From NCBI RefSeq assembly GCF_000208745.1, contig NC_030859.1, positions 2,045,367 to 2,109,366 on the forward strand: DNA of 64,000 nt, written 5' to 3'. The translations under genes and the position numbers were made by a program. Within the stretch, counting starts at the first letter, position 1; each line of letters opens with the position of its first letter. Origin of the DNA: Theobroma cacao. Lineage: Eukaryota; Streptophyta; Magnoliopsida; Malvales; Malvaceae. The notes under the pieces were generated by a model. That model saw only the letters and a program-made list of their open reading frames with translations. It made no database searches and had not been told where the DNA came from. This document shows, piece by piece, positions 32,837-48,885 of the stretch.

Positions 32837-35800
32837 ATGGGGTTTCTATTGATGACTGTGGAGTATTTGGCTGCTTTAATCTTGATCGTTGTTTTTGGAT
32901 TAGTTTCTATAATCGTTTTTGAAGCTTACAGAAGACGTCACAACAACGCGTACTGACCCTATTTCCTCTTTTTTCCGTTTTCATTTTGATGTGGTTATTT
33001 GATTTTTTTTTAAAAAAATTTAATTCTTTTAATGTAGTCATGTTGAAGCCCCGGCGATCTTTGAGGATCCGAAATCATTGAAACAGGTAATCGCATTTCT
33101 TTTTTCTTTTTTGGTTTTTGGGATTTTTCTTTATAATCGCTTGTTTGGTTGCCAAGAAAATGAGTCAAATTTCGTTTTTTTTTCCTGTGATTTTGGTTAG
33201 AAAATTAATGGAAAAGTCAAAATTTCAAGAAGCTAGATAACTAAATAGTTATTACTAACTAAGTTCATTAGAATTGGAACTTGTTTTTATTATCCCTTTA
33301 ATTTGAAGCAAATTAGTGAATCGAAATAATACAAGGGCCAGGAATTAATGGTTTCTAGTTTAAGAAGTCAACTTTATTATGTGCGAATTATTGATGTAAA
33401 TTAGAACTTCTGATACCATTTTGTATTTGGTTCCTTTAAAATGTTTTTTTTTCTATACTAATTTATTTATTTATGGGATAATGATATTGGAAGAGGGTAC
33501 GGGTGCTAAGAATTCACTGGATGCATGTTCTTGTCCAGGTCCCTTGTCCTATCGTTTTTGATCCAGCGGAGAAATACTTGTCGTTGATATTTCCTGCTTT
33601 CAATGAAGAGCACAGGCTTCCTGGAGCACTTGATGAAACCATGAAGTAAGTTAATGTTTCTCTGTTAAACCCCTTAATGTCTGCACATATGTGTTTTAGT
33701 TGAAGGTATAAATATAGGCTTTATGTCTCTTAGTGTAGGATGTATATTTTCAATAGTTGGTAATATAGTAAAATGCTAACATATCAATCTGAGTTCCTCA
33801 ACAAACAAAAAAGGACTAGAAAGGTGGACGCCGAGATGCTAGTTTATTCATTTGATTGATTTTAGTTTCTCATATGGTAAATTTGCTTTCGTAAAATGAC
33901 ATTGGTACTGATGATGGGCCATCATTGCTATTCATTATGTCATAGCCTACTAAAATTATTGGCTATTGTTAATGCTTGATCTCAAACTGGTTAGAGCAAG
34001 GTTTCTTAAGTAATAGATGGAGCTTTTACAGCATGATGCAGTTTTCATTCAGAAGTGATACTTTAACTTCCCATTCTCCACCTGCAACTGGGTTAATCCT
34101 TGTCTCGTTTACTTCAGGATGTAAAATATGGTTTCTTAGATATGCTTCATTGAAATCATTTTAAACTATATCCATGGTTGTCCTTGAAAAGATTACAATG
34201 TTGTATAATGTGATGTTATGTTGTTACTTTGCAGTTATCTTCAACAACGGGTAGCAAAGGATAAGTCATTTTCTTATGAGGTACCATTTTTTTCATTCTA
34301 TTAACTGGATTTCTAAATTCGTTTTGTGAAGTCTTTTTATTCAGAAGTCTATAATGAAATTCAGATTTAGATAGGTTAAGTGTGTTTGGGGCTCACTAAC
34401 CATTTTGTTAAGAAGAAGTGTGCCATTTAAATGTGCTTTGCATGTCTGCATCTCTCTTATGTGGATGAGTTGCTGAGCAGGTGTTGATCATTGATGATGG
34501 AAGTAAGGATGGAACAAAGAGAGTAGCTTTTGACTTTGTAAAGAAGTATGGTGTGGACAATGTAAGGGTTATCCTTCTTGGTAAAAACCATGGCAAAGGA
34601 GAAGCTATAAGAAAAGTGAGTCTAACCACCATTTATTTTGACATTCACAAACATTTTTTGATGCTACTGAAAGTATTATGCTATCGTACTCCTGCATGAC
34701 AACAATTGATTGAAGCTCTTTACCTCTGTGAAAGCATTGTAAAACAGGGAATGCTTCATTCACGTGGTGAATTACTTCTAATGCTAGATGCTGATGGGGC
34801 TACCAAGGTTACTGACCTGGAAAAACTTGAAAATCAGGTTTGTAAAAGATTGACTAGCCATGTTGAGGATATTCTATGTGTTACAGATTATCTGATGTTT
34901 TACACTTCAGATCCATGTGGTTGCCAGAAAAGATACTCATTGTGAGGATTCAGCAGCCAGTGATACAAATTTTAGAATATCTGATGTCCCAATAGTTGCA
35001 TTTGGTTCGCGGGCTCATCTTGAGGAGAAAGCTCTTGCTACAGTTATGTTTACTAATGATGCGTGCTGTTTGGCCATATTTTGATTTTCTTGTCTTAGTT
35101 GCACATTTCTTGTAGTTGAATTTTTTCAATCTATGTTTCAGAGGAAGTGGTACCGCAATTTTTTGATGAAGGGTTTCCATCTTGTGGTTCTCTTGGCTGC
35201 TGGTCCCGGAATTCGTGATACACAGGTGTGTTTCTTAATTGTTTAGATTTCTACTTTTTTGGCCTAAAGTCTATGAACCAGTATGCATGTTCTATATTAT
35301 TAACGTAATTGAAATGTATACTGAATTCTCTAATAGCATTTTCCTGATTTGTATTTCTTCTTACAATGCAGTGTGGTTTTAAGATGTTTACAAGATCTGC
35401 AGCAAGGAAGCTTTTTACTAACATCCGTTTGAAAAGGTGATTCTGACCTTGGTGACACTACTGATGACCCCATCCTTAACTATTACTACTTGCATATCCT
35501 GTCATCAGGAATTCAAAACAAATATATATTACATGTATAGATTAGTATAATGTCATCAGGTACATGCTCTTTTTTCTCATTGAATAGTCTATGGTATTTT
35601 TCTGCTGCTTCCCATTTACGAATATAAGTGTCTAAGAAATTGAGATAAACAATAGAAAGGGGTGGATGGAGGTGAAGGCTTATGTAAAATTCAGTTTTAT
35701 TTAGTTGTTGAGAATGGAAAGAAATAATAAAGAGTGGAATTAAAGTAATTTTTTCAGTAATAGATATTTCTATTCATGTTAGTGTCATCCTTCCATACCT

Positions 35801-36304
35801 CCCCAGTTTTTAAAAACTTTTTTAACCAATTTTGGATAGAAATTGCCAATTTTTCACTTATAATTCATTACGTTTCTTTTATTTTCTTTTTCTATCAAAA
35901 CCAGACAAAATTTAACAATTTCTCTTCATTTTGCATCTCTTCTCTTTAACTTCCCTCATTTTAAAAACACTTCCGATATTGTCTGTTTTAAATGAACTTT
36001 TTTCAAGGTCTAGCACTTAGGTTGTAGCATGCGAAGATTTCCTACTCAATTGTTCACTGCTCTGCTCAATCTTTTTCGAAATTTTCTGTGACGTAGCATC
36101 ATGGATTATATGTGCAGGTGGTGTTTTGATGTTGAACTAGTTTTCCTTTGCAAATGGTTCAGCATCCCAATGCTCGAGATATCCGTAAACTGGTCTGAAA
36201 TTCCTGGATCGAAGGTAAATCCATTGAGCATACCCAACATGCTTTGGGAGCTAGCCCTCATGTCTGTAGGATACAGAACTCGAATGTGGAAAATTAACTC
36301 TTGA
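32837..36304 (+). CDS. ALG5: Dolichyl-phosphate beta-glucosyltransferase ALG5 (335 aa)
   Basis: The enzyme transfers glucose from UDP-glucose to dolichyl phosphate at the ER membrane and so supplies Dol-P-Glc for the N-glycan precursor. Ten exons join in frame: 32837-32949, 33038-33086, 33539-33645, 34235-34280, 34481-34615, 34748-34837, 34911-35042, 35142-35225, 35372-35436 and 36118-36304. An N-terminal membrane anchor (YLAALILIVVFGLVSIIVF) precedes the GT2 glycosyltransferase fold. The fold shows IFPAFNEEHR (71-80), IIDDGSKDGT (108-117), the metal-binding LDADGAT with D164 and D166, GSRAHLE, and GIRDTQCGFKMF. The length matches Arabidopsis ALG5 (about 336 aa). It is probably an ordinary housekeeping gene. 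Confidence 0.95.
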
Positions 36305-37626
36305 TGTCATGATCTTCCCGGCTCTTGGCTCCATTGAGTGATGACAAACAAAGAGAAGCAGCTATGCAGATGATTTGATAACCTTAGGTTTAATACACTC
36401 TTTAGGAAAAACTTTTAACAGTTAGCTGAAAATCAGTTTTTCCGAGCTTTTTCCTTATGCAAGGAACGGCCAGAACATGCAGTTATTCAGTTGTAATCAC
36501 ATTTTGACAATTAAATTACGAATTTATTTCCTGGATAAGTGCTTGAAGGTGATTGTTGGAGCAGTTTAACCTTTTGATTAGGGTAATTTACCTTAAGCAT
36601 TCTTCTGATTGTGTCTAACTCGTTAAGTAACTAAACAGCATATGCAAGACCCTGAATTACCTTGGAGGTTAAAGCCCTAATTTATGCATGGATCCTAGCT
36701 TTCAATCAGATGTTGATACTTGCCATGTCTCTTTAATTTCCATGCAAGTTGAGTAACTGTTAACTTGGTGTTATGTTCTTAACTTTTATATCTTATGGAA
36801 GAAATGCTTGCTGCATATATTTGAACCTCAAAACTTTAATCGCAGAATAAGATACTAGTAAATTTATGAATTCTAAATGAATATCGATGGCATTGCATTT
36901 GTTGATAAAAGAGTTGATGCACCCAACTTAGGTACTCAGTGTTAGGTTGTTGAAACAAATTTAATTAAAATTCATTTAATTAAACATGTCAATTATGCAA
37001 TTAGTTTCTCTTATCTGTCAAAAAAGTGAATTTAATCTATGTATAATAATTTATAAACAAAAAAAATCTGTGTAATAATTTATAAAAAAACAAATTAGGT
37101 TCTATATATGTATAATACAAAAAAATTGCTATACATGTAGTTAGAACCTAAAATAAGTAGGTAATTAGGTACCCAATTAACTAACTTAATATCCATATAG
37201 AAAATTAAGTAAAAACTGAACTTTTAAAGAGTCGTAGCTCCAATTTGTTGGTCAAGAACAAAGCATTAGCTTGACAGTAAACAAATCTTTTAAGGCAATT
37301 TATGTAGGACCAGGCCCGGAATCCTAAGGACAAAGCCTTCCCTCCTACCCCAAATTTGCCTTCCAATTTTCTCCTTATCAACCCTTAAACAGGTTGATTT
37401 CTTCTTACATTGCCATGCATTTTTTTATTCCCTAATTACATATGCAAATTCTCTTTTCAGAGAGCAGTTGCTGACTCATTGTTTTTTTGTTGCTGTAATG
37501 GAGTTGTTGAACTCTTAATATGCTTAGCTAAGGATTTCCAGAGAAACTTCATGCAGAATTTCTTTCACATTTATCCTTATCTTACAGGCTTGTTAGTCCT
37601 TCATATTCCAGACATAAAACTGCAAA
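36305..37626. other. Intergenic between ALG5 and the ENTH gene
   Basis: No gene was recognised. The left part should be the ALG5 3' UTR and the right part the promoter and leader of the ENTH gene. AT-rich near-repeats (TAATTTATAAA with poly-A) lie at 37045-37130. Confidence 0.45.
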
Positions 37627-38673
37627 ATGGGTAGTCTTGTTTTCCACGAATTCAAAAGGCAAGCTTCTTTTTTCCTCAAGGAGAAGATCAAGACTGCTAG
37701 ATTGGCTTTAACTGATGTTACACCAGTAGAATTGTAAGCTTCAGTCCTGAAACATGTTCAATATCTTTATATCTATTCATTTTCGTTTGATCCAAGTCTT
37801 TTTCTTGGTTGGATTTTGAAGATTGACAGAAGAAGCCACAGATGGAAACATGCTATCACCAGATGCATGCAGCATGGGTGCAATATCAAGGGCTGCCTTT
37901 GAAGTTGATGATTATTGGAGAATTGTTGACATTTTGCACAAGAGGTTAATTTTCTTGGCTTTTCTCTCACTTTCACTAACAGAATTCTGACTGTAAAATT
38001 CTCATATTGTTTTGCCTTTCAATCCAATTCAGATTGTCAAAGTTTGATAAAAAGAACTGGCGTGCCTCTTACAATGCTTTGGTTTTATTGGAACATCTGT
38101 TAACACATGGTCCTCTAAGGGTTGCTGAGGAGTTTCAGAATCATAGAGATTCCATCAAGGAATTGGGAAACTTTCAATATATTGATGAGAAAGGGTTGGT
38201 ATATTCATCAATCAATGTTTACATCAAAATTGTTAGCGGTTAAATACTTCTTTAAGTTCTTATAAATATGCAGGTTCAATTGGGGCCTGAGTGTTGGGAA
38301 ATTATCAGAGAAAATCCTGATGCTACTTGAGAATGAGTCGTTTCTCAAAGAAGAGAGAGCAAGAGCTCGAAAACTAACAATGGGGATCAAAGGTTTTGGG
38401 AGCTTCAGCCACCTTTCCTCTTCAAAGGATCAAAGGTTCAACTCGTTTAGCAACCATGGAAGATCTTGTTCTCAAGAAGACTGTTTCTTGGAGTTCAAAG
38501 AGAACTTGTCATCCGAGGAAGGGACAGGACTAACAGAACAAGATTACAATCAAAACATGTCGGCTCCAGAGAAGCTGGAAATCAATGGAGATGGATTTGA
38601 CAGGGAAAGGGAACATCCATTCTGTGAAGATGAGCAAGAGACAGCAGAATCATTGCTTTCTTCAACTATGTGA
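37627..38673 (+). CDS. ENTH/VHS-domain clathrin adaptor, epsin-like (263 aa)
   Basis: The four exons are 37627-37733, 37822-37944, 38033-38194 and 38274-38673, all GT-AG and in phase. The N-terminal half is an ENTH domain: FKRQASFFLKEKIKTARLAL, LTEEATDGN, DDYWRIVDILHKRL, WRASYNALVLLEHLLTHGP and GKLSEKILMLLENES. This fold binds phosphoinositides and helps form clathrin-coated vesicles. The C-terminal tail (from about 165) is Ser/Glu-rich and probably disordered. It lacks the many DPF, NPF and ubiquitin-binding motifs of full epsins, so it belongs to the short plant ENTH proteins. The exact cargo and membrane are unknown. Confidence 0.88.
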
Positions 38674-41119
38674 AAACAGGATTTGAGGGAGTCTTTTAGT
38701 GCATGTTTGCAACAATGATAGGCTAATTAGTTTGGGTTTTTTTTCTTATTAGTGTTTATGCTACAAGGATGTGTTAAATGATCTGAAAATGAAAACGTCG
38801 ATAAAAATAATAATATCTTGTGTAAATAATATATATTTTAAAGGTAAATATTTCAAGTCTCATTTTCAGATTATTCGAACTTATATGTTTTAATAATATA
38901 GAAGAAAAGAAAAAGATGGCTTAAACTCACAATAAAGCAATGTTATTGTTGAATTGAAATGCACACCTAATATGTTGTATTGTAATTCTAGGTGGGATAT
39001 GCACATAATTGCATTGGAATGGTTAGAAAACAGTTTGGCAAATGCTATTGTAAATGCTTGCAAAAACTGTTTTCTTTTTTCTTTTCCCCCTTTATGATCT
39101 AGAAAAATGTTAATTAATTAGGCAATAGATTAGCTAATATCTTGTTATGTTCTATGTGGTAGGAGTTAGAAAGAGTAGGTTGGAGGACCAAAAGAAAACC
39201 GGTAATTAAAGCTCTAATGGGTGATCCAATTTTGGGACTATTTGTCTAAAAGGGTTCTAAAAGTAAGGGTGGAAAAAGAAAAAAAAAAGAAAGAAATTTC
39301 ATACAATAATAATTAAGTGTTAATCATATCATTATGCAAAATGGGCGGTTTTTTATTTAATTTAATTTTTTTCAAGATAAAAAACTCACAGATATTTTAA
39401 TTATATTTTATATTGTAAATTAAATAAAAATTTATATTTTAATCATATATATATCAAATGCTATAATATTACTTTTTTTAATAATCACATTTTCAATAAA
39501 CATAATATATTGTAATGCAACAAATTTACTTTAATTCAATCATACCTTTGAAAAGAGTGGGAAAGAAAAAGACTGGTTTAAATAGAATTAACTAATTCCA
39601 AAAAGGCTATCAAACAGTGGTGAGTAGTCTCTCTGTCACTTTGATTTTCTCACTGTTCAGAGGTTATTACAATCAGATAAATTTCATAAGAATTAGGTGA
39701 GGATCAGCAAAGTCTAACCATGATTTTCCTTTTAGAATTAGGGAATTCCTAAATACGTTAATTCAAAATAAAGTCTATCCAATTTGCATGCTGATGATAG
39801 CTTCCTCCATTGATGAAAAGCTTCCAATATCTGTTGTTCAGACATATAATGTCTTTGCTTTACCTTCACACTTCTTTTTAGGGTCACATTTCTCAAAAAA
39901 AATATGTAGATTGCTCCCAAATTGTCCCGCTTTTCATTTATGAATTTCAAATAAGTTTTTTTTACAATAAAATACATTTATTTTTTTAGATTTTATCTTA
40001 ATTTAATTTAATTATAAAAAAATTTGCAAATTTCTTAAAAAAAATCAACACAAATAGATTTCGAGTTTGAGTTTTTGGGTTTAAAACGGATGACGACGAT
40101 GAAGAAGAAAATGAAGATAGAAACAAATTAATCGTGTAATCCGATGATAAAAAGGATTTTGTGGTTTTAAAATCATGACTATGTTCAATAATTTTCCAAC
40201 ATTGAGTGTATTTTACTTTTAAAAAAAATATATTTAGGACAAGAGAATATAGGCAGGGGTTGTTTTCTATCTATGCAGAATTGGCTTTAAGTCTAGTCAA
40301 TTTCTACTTCGCAAGGTCCCAATGGGGTTCGATGGGTCAGCTAAGTGTATGGATCATACAACAGATAACAAAGGAAAGACCACATGAAACTTGGAATAAA
40401 GAGAAAAAGACAGTTCAGTTATTGGAAGCAAATAAGGTGTTTCAGCCAGAACCACCAACCCCAGCCATAAAATGTATGGAAGTAGGGTGTCTAATATCAT
40501 TGTTCATAGGCTAAGGTCACGATCTTTAAAAAGAATCGTGAATCTTACATCGAGAAGAAAGAATCGTGTATCCAACATTAACTATACATTAAAATATAAT
40601 TGAATATTTAAATGTTCATATCATCTTCAATCTCTATCGTGAAACAAAACCATAAACTTCAATAAAAAGTTAATGTGTAATTCCAAATATCAAAATCGAC
40701 TGAGGTACTAATAAATTTATACTAAAGTACGATTGGCTATTCAAATATTCGCACCATCTTCAAAACTGTAAAACCCTAACATGGACCGTGACAATAAGTC
40801 TAAATAGGCATCTCAATTTAAAGTTAGGGAAGGATTGAATATTCAATGCAAATTGGTTCAGTTTCAATCTTCAATAGTAAGCATTATAAGGTGCAAAAGA
40901 AATCAGATATAAATAGTCAAAAACTTCTGACATTAAATAGCCATTAAAGAATTGGACCACAATCAAACCCCCTCGCTTTCTCAAAGTTCATCGTCACTCC
41001 AACATGAGAACAAACATAGATGGATAACAAAGCTAGAACAAAGCAAAGTTCCAAGCTGCACCAGAAAATGGTGATACGTTACTTTCTCTCTTTGACCCTA
41101 TTTCTCAAATCAAAAACAT
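38674..41119. other. Intergenic between the ENTH and actin genes
   Basis: This stretch is mostly AT-rich and I found no convincing gene. The open frame at 40206-40514 shows no family resemblance. At about 40512-40793 short phrases (ATCGTGAATC, CCAACATTAACTATA, GACCGTGACAAT) resemble the TRIM repeats at 15 kb and may be a decayed relative; confidence is low. Confidence 0.4.
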
Positions 41120-42848
<1,729 letters not shown>

Positions 42849-42858
42849 CTTCTACAAC

Positions 42859-43470
42859 CTGATACACATAACCAAAAAAAGGTGTTAGCTTTTGGTACAT
42901 ATATATCATACTTAGAAAAAAAAACTAATTAAATAAAACAAAAGGTATAGATTTTCACAGAAATTCCACCAATCCCTTCCCTTCTATCAAACCTGAAATG
43001 CCAATTAATGAAACCAGCGGCTTTATATAGACTAAAATTACAAGAAAAGTCAATCTTTCTCTAATTTAATTTCTCATGCATTCTAAATATCCAAGCTTCC
43101 TCTATCTTTTTCTATCTTTATCCTTTAGGGTCTATGAAATCAAATTTCAAGCATCCCCAGATCCCCTTAAGAATCTGAAATCTATAACACCATCAGAACA
43201 CATCAGCCAAAAAAACAAGAACAAATAAATCAACTAATAAACAACAAAAAAAAAATAAAACAGATCTAAGCCACAAAAAAGGAGAACCCATTAGACCAAA
43301 CGGGATTCTTTTTCTGCCTTTCGATCAAAACAAAGAAAACCCAATTCATAAAACAAATCAAAACCACAGAAAAACAAACCAAAAACAAACCAAGAACAAC
43401 CCAGAAAAGAAAACAGCAAGAACAGAGAAAGGGCAGCAGATCTAATGGAAAACGAAGAGAAGAAAGTGAC
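42859..43470 (-). other. Leader intron in the actin 5' UTR
   Basis: The acceptor ATCAG|GTTGTAGAAG ends 10 bp before the ATG, and a donor CAAAG|GTCACTTTC lies at 43469-43470. The 612-bp T-rich interval fits the long leader intron found in most plant actin genes, which commonly raises expression. A TATA-like CTTATACTCC on the minus strand at about 43589-43598 would place transcription start about 120 bp further upstream of the donor. Confidence 0.7.
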
Positions 43471-43599
43471 CTTTGAGAAAACGAGGGTGTGTTTGATGGA
43501 GAGAATGCGAGGGTTCAAGAGAGAGAGAGAGAGTGTGTGTGAGGAAATGTTTTTGAAATAGAGGAGGAAAGAAGAAAGAAAGGCAAGGGGAGTATAAGA

Positions 43600-45423
43600 A
43601 GGGGAAGAGGGCGAACGTGGGCCGTTGGATTTATTGTATTTTCCTTTTGTGGAGAGAAAGCGTCATTGGGCTCTCTCTCTCTCATTGTCACGCATTTCCA
43701 GTCATTCTTTCACTGATTTTTCACCATCGTTGCTATTTGGTTTGGGCTTAGCTACCACTAATTTCCAACCTTCAATTTTCCCTTTTTTTTATATTTTTTT
43801 ATTAAAATTCTAATCCCAGAAAAAAGTTTTATATAGGTTATATAACTAATAAATCAAATTATTATATCAATTATACTTGTAATTTTTTATAAAAAAAATA
43901 TAACTATAATATGTAAGATGTATTTTTCAAAATACAAAGATTGTAAAAAGTACCGATTATCGTATTTAATATATATACTCATTATTGAAAGTGGAATTTA
44001 TGAAAAAAATTGAGAAAGGATCGATTTTTTCATGTAATAAAAGTCATACTATCAAGTAAATTCTTCACTAAATTACTATCCAATGATTTAGAAAACTTCT
44101 TCTTGCATTAAAAAGGGGGAAAAACATAGGCTTTGATCTTGTTTTCAATCCCAATTCCAATACTTGATAACCTGATCAAGAAGAAGTCCTAAAATGAATG
44201 GATAAATAAATTTGAATGAGTTACATAATACAAGGGGAGCAATGCCACCATGATATGAGATGGCAAGATTTATTTGTTATTTATTTATGTTTTGTTATTG
44301 GATATGTGGTTTTTAGATTTGTAAATCTTAGATTGGTTTGAAAAATAAAATGACAACCTTGAAGGGATTTGATGGAGTTCTAGTATGTTCCTTTCAGGGA
44401 AAGATTATATGCTCTGCAAAGCTTTGTGGGGGCAACTCTTCCAACCCAAAATAGTTGTCAAAAACCCAGATTGGACCAACCATTTTTCACACTTTAAAAT
44501 AAAAATTTTGATGTTGAACTCAGTCCCAAAAATCATATATTTTTTGGTACAAAAGTAGTCACCAACCAAATTTGTTGTAATAAATCATGAATAGGAATTA
44601 GTCATCATAGATTCTTAGGTGTATTTTCCCTATTTCTTATTCTCCCATTTAAGGTTTTGCAGCCATTGAAAATTACAATCATAATTAGAGTGCTTTAGGC
44701 AGTTGGGAACTTTTGTAGTTGATGGACAAGTTTCAATGTTGTTTACATTGAAGGCAGTACTGAAAAATTTAAAGCAGGTTTTGAATAATTTGGGCAGTTA
44801 GGGTTATTGCTGTGATGTGATCATTGGACAAGTTTCACAATCATAATTTCTTCATTAGATTTGAAGTTTGAAACTTAAGTTAAGATTATCATATTTAAAT
44901 AACTCAAAAGACTTTTGGGGGGTTGAATTTGGGTGTCAGCATTTAACCATCATTACTTGAGCTACTAGCCAACCTCCCCTCTACTGCCATTGCCAGTTTG
45001 CCACCTTTTATCATTATAAAAACAAGGAAGTAGAGGCATGTAAGTAATGATAGTGAATTCATCCACCTTTTTTCCTATAATTCAAAAACAAGGACATGTA
45101 GTTTGATGTCAAAACTATCAGCTCAGATAATGGCATCTGCCTTATGCAATGGAATATTGATAGAACTGATCATCACAATTCACATAACAACCTACATTAA
45201 TGGCTTAAACCAGCAATGATGTTCTGTCATAATGAAATTATTTCTTCCACCAAAGAGCAACTTGTCTAAACAGAAAAGCAAAATTAATCAAAACAACTTT
45301 TGTGGGGAGTGATCTTCAGTTCTAAACTGACAAGAATTGAATCTTCAATACACTTGAATAAATGCTTCTAGATTGCAGTTTGATACTGAGGAGACCAATA
45401 AGTAGCAGGTTCACACATCAATT
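43600..45423. other. Intergenic between actin and ECR
   Basis: This is the actin promoter region, followed by AT-rich sequence. I see no gene, RNA or clear repeat. Confidence 0.45.
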
Positions 45424-47819
45424 CTACAGGAATGGGGGGAGAATTACCCATCTGCGGGGGTACTTGGGCCTTCCTTCCTTACCGTCAAATAGCTGCAAAT
45501 GCCAAGAAGTCAAAGGTAAGGGAAAACTTCAATAAAAGGAAATAGCAGAGTGCTATATATTGTAAACAGTCAACTTACTTAGATATGAATTCCTTAGCTA
45601 AACTTAATTCAATATAAGAGATATCCTGTCTGCTCATGATGCACCCCAACATGCTTAAGTGTGTGCACACATGCATCATGTATGGACCTATATGAATTTT
45701 ATATGCACAGAGAGGTATGCATATGCATTTTATTAGCAGAATGGAGAATGTTACTCCAAGAAATCCTAATCTGCTATGTGCTTTGCAAATTAAATAAAAG
45801 GCAATATATATCATGATCCAATTTTACTTTCAGCTTTAGGCAGAAAGGAAAGGCTGAATGCAAGGCATTAAAGTAAGGGAAGCTACGAGAACTTAGCAGT
45901 TCAACTAGAAAAGCTAAGGGAAATACCTTCTTCAAGCGGCGGTGCTTTGCAAGGGCCCAGTTGGTCATGATAGAAGTAGCAACCACAAGAAATACATAAC
46001 CTGCAACAGTCTGTGTAGCAATATTGAAACCCAGCCATTGGTAAATCTCTGTTGTGTAATTTGCACATGTCACAATGTTGAACAGAAAACCACTAGGAAT
46101 TTGATACCCTCCACTACCATCAGGGCTACGTAGATTCTTCAGTATGATATGACAATAGAAGTTTGCGAGTTGACAAATCAACCCAAACCCAAAACCAATC
46201 TTCATCTGGAGGTCACTAACAGGGGTGTAAAGCGGGTGGTTTACATAGTAAGCAATGTAAGCACCAAAGGTCCAGTAATAAGCACAATTTCTGAAGACAT
46301 TTGATAGTGGAGATGTTGCATGGCTGAAGCGGTGGATGAAGAATGTTTCCATAATACGTTTGAAGTAGTGGAAACACCAGTAATATAAAGCATATGTTTG
46401 AACAGGGTGGATGACACGCTCCACTTTATAACCAAAGAACTGGTACACAGGGAAGTAGTAGAAGGTGGGATAAAGGATCAAAGGACCCAAATATTCAAAG
46501 AAGAAAAGTGTAGGATAAGATACTTGAGGACCCAGGTCCTTAAACACTACAGTTATATTGTTCTGGTTTCCATCACAGTAATCTTTGAGACCCTTCTTGT
46601 AGTTAAGAACAACAGGCCTCTCCTTTGACCCCGGTGGCACAGGAAGTGTTAGTCTTTGTCTTGAAGGATAGAACTTCTTAGCTGCTAGTACAAAAACGTG
46701 TGAAGTGAGTTGAAAATCTTACGACAAATGAAGCTGCCTAGACACATGCAATCAAAAATACATCTCTGCAATTTTTAGGGAAGGCTATAGATGACAATAA
46801 AAAGAGGCATAACACTCAATCAAAACATTGTCATTCATGAATGCTCAAATGCCAAATTAATAGCAAACCCCATACAACTCCTTTCCTTGAGAGAAAAGCA
46901 GGTAGCATATAATGCACATTGCAATGGCAAGATTTTCTTCCCCATGAATATGGATGGAGTCTAAATCTATCTCCTTCACAAACCCATCTGAAACTTAAAT
47001 AGGAGGAAGATTTGCAACAATAACATTTACCAAGAATTTGAACAAAAATAGAAAAGCTTCACTAAGTGGAAATGTAGTAACCCTCAGATAATATAAATAA
47101 CATGAAAAAATATATCCTATGCAGCTGAAAACCATATTTTGCATGAGGAATTCACTGCTCATACATGACAAATGGAAGAATTACATTTCAAGGAACATAA
47201 AAAATTGTCAACCTCGTTGACATCTGTCAAGAATACATAAGGAAACATCATCTTACCCAAGGTTTCTAGTTACTTCATCGCTCAACTGTCAACTCCGTTA
47301 TCAAAGATTTATACTCCAATATGAAAAGCATCCATGCAATACAATATGCAAATAAAAGAATTCAAACTCTAGCCTCAGCTTGAAACGGGTAGGGTTCAAG
47401 AAAGAGAAACCTTAAACAAAAACACAAGCGGAATAACAGGAAATTCCCACGAAAATGGAATTATTTCCCCCAGTTCAGAGTTATATGACAATTATTCCCT
47501 CCTTGTTTTGTTCCGTGGCACTTGATTGACAAACATGGTAACAAATTAAACACTAAGAAATCAAATCACTTACTTCTTTTGTGAATTGCCTCCTGCAGAT
47601 CAGCCACAGTGGCCTACATGAAAAGAAAAAAAAAAGAAACACAATAAATTTCCTTTCTTTTCCTTCATTTTCCAAGCAAACAATCAGTTTAACACTACAA
47701 ATCACGAAAGAGTTAAAAACCCAAGAAAAAAGAAAGAAAGAAAAGCATACTGAGTCATGAAGCTCAAGGCCTCCTTTGATGACCTCTCTTCCACTCCGTG
47801 AAACTAGTGTGACCTTCAT
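45424..47819 (-). CDS. ECR: Very-long-chain enoyl-CoA reductase ECR (310 aa)
   Basis: This enzyme catalyses the last step of fatty-acid elongation in the ER, reducing trans-2-enoyl-CoA to saturated very-long-chain acyl-CoA for waxes, sphingolipids and seed oils; the Arabidopsis gene is CER10. The four exons are 47751-47819, 47574-47613, 45927-46681 and 45424-45492. The N-terminus [20 protein letters not shown] is ubiquitin-like. Multiple membrane segments follow, with [20 protein letters not shown] and [20 protein letters not shown], then the steroid-reductase-type C-terminal domain. The end, [20 protein letters not shown], is diagnostic. The length equals the Arabidopsis protein. Reading exon 3 alone past its donor gives a false C-terminus. 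Confidence 0.95.
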
Positions 47820-48870
47820 CCTTCTTGAAACCAAAACAAACGAGGCCCAATTTTTGTTATGGTGAAAGGAACAAACCCTTTAGAGCTTTAAGCTTGGAAA
47901 GTGTGGATGCGTTCAATATCTGAGATCCCAAAGTTTATAACTCGAAAAAGAAAGTGAGAAGCTGTGGGTTTATTTTAGTTTAAGAAATGCGGAAGTGATG
48001 GAATTGAGTAAGTATATATTAAAGGCGTATGGTTGGGGTAGGAGAGCTAACTATCTAGGCCGGTAAACCACACCTTTTCCTTAACTGCGACATCTTTCGA
48101 GGGGTCCACTTTAATAGGCCCCCATTTACGGTCCTGATCTTCACACGTCGCCCATCTTGCCTACAAGATCAATTGTTACTATTTTCCATCATATACACCT
48201 CCTTTAATTTTTCTTCTCAAAATTTAAACTGGGGATTCCAAAGTTGAATGTCTATTGATTATTACAATATAATTTGTAATATAGACATTTGGACATAAAA
48301 TTTATTTATCTGTCACTATCGTAATATACGATCATGTGAGTGGTTGAACGTTGATCCATAACTAAATTAAAGTGACCAAAGCAGATCTCTTCCCCAACTA
48401 ACTGGGAATTTATGTACCCGTCAATTTATTCAAGTATAATGACCCAGCCCTTAGACTTTTCTAGGTAGCGGCAGCTGGCGCCACGAGGCGGAGCCACCCC
48501 ACCCCACGCCTCTCTCTGCCCCTGTTAAGCATTGTTATTCCAGTTGATAAACATGGGTGATGCTGTGACCATGGCGTCACTGGAAAATAGACAAAGAATA
48601 CATGTACAAACCAATATATGGAAATCCAGATCCCAGAAGGCAGGGCAACTTCCCGGTTCCCACAAGTTCCATTCTCCATTCCTTCGTTTTCTTTACCTAA
48701 CTTTCTGCCAAACTCTATATCACAACTCAATAGCAGCATCAATCTACATGATTATATTATCAATTAAAGGATGATCGGTTGGAAACAGCACTTTGTTATC
48801 ATCGAGTACTAACTTGCCTAGAAAATCACGAGTGCTGTACAAAAGGGATGGACTGGATATCAACATGGTG
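47820..48870. other. Intergenic upstream of ECR
   Basis: This is the ECR promoter and leader, then a GC-richer stretch at 48465-48530 of unknown nature. Open frames on both strands at 48461-48774 show no family resemblance and are not called. Confidence 0.4.
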
Positions 48871-48885
48871 GATGCTCGACGCATT

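Noticed and set aside
40206..40514. 102-codon open frame
   Set aside because: No family resemblance, and it starts in an AT-rich stretch; probably chance.
48461..48774. Overlapping open frames on both strands in a GC-richer stretch
   Set aside because: No recognisable domain or splice structure; left as unassigned intergenic sequence.
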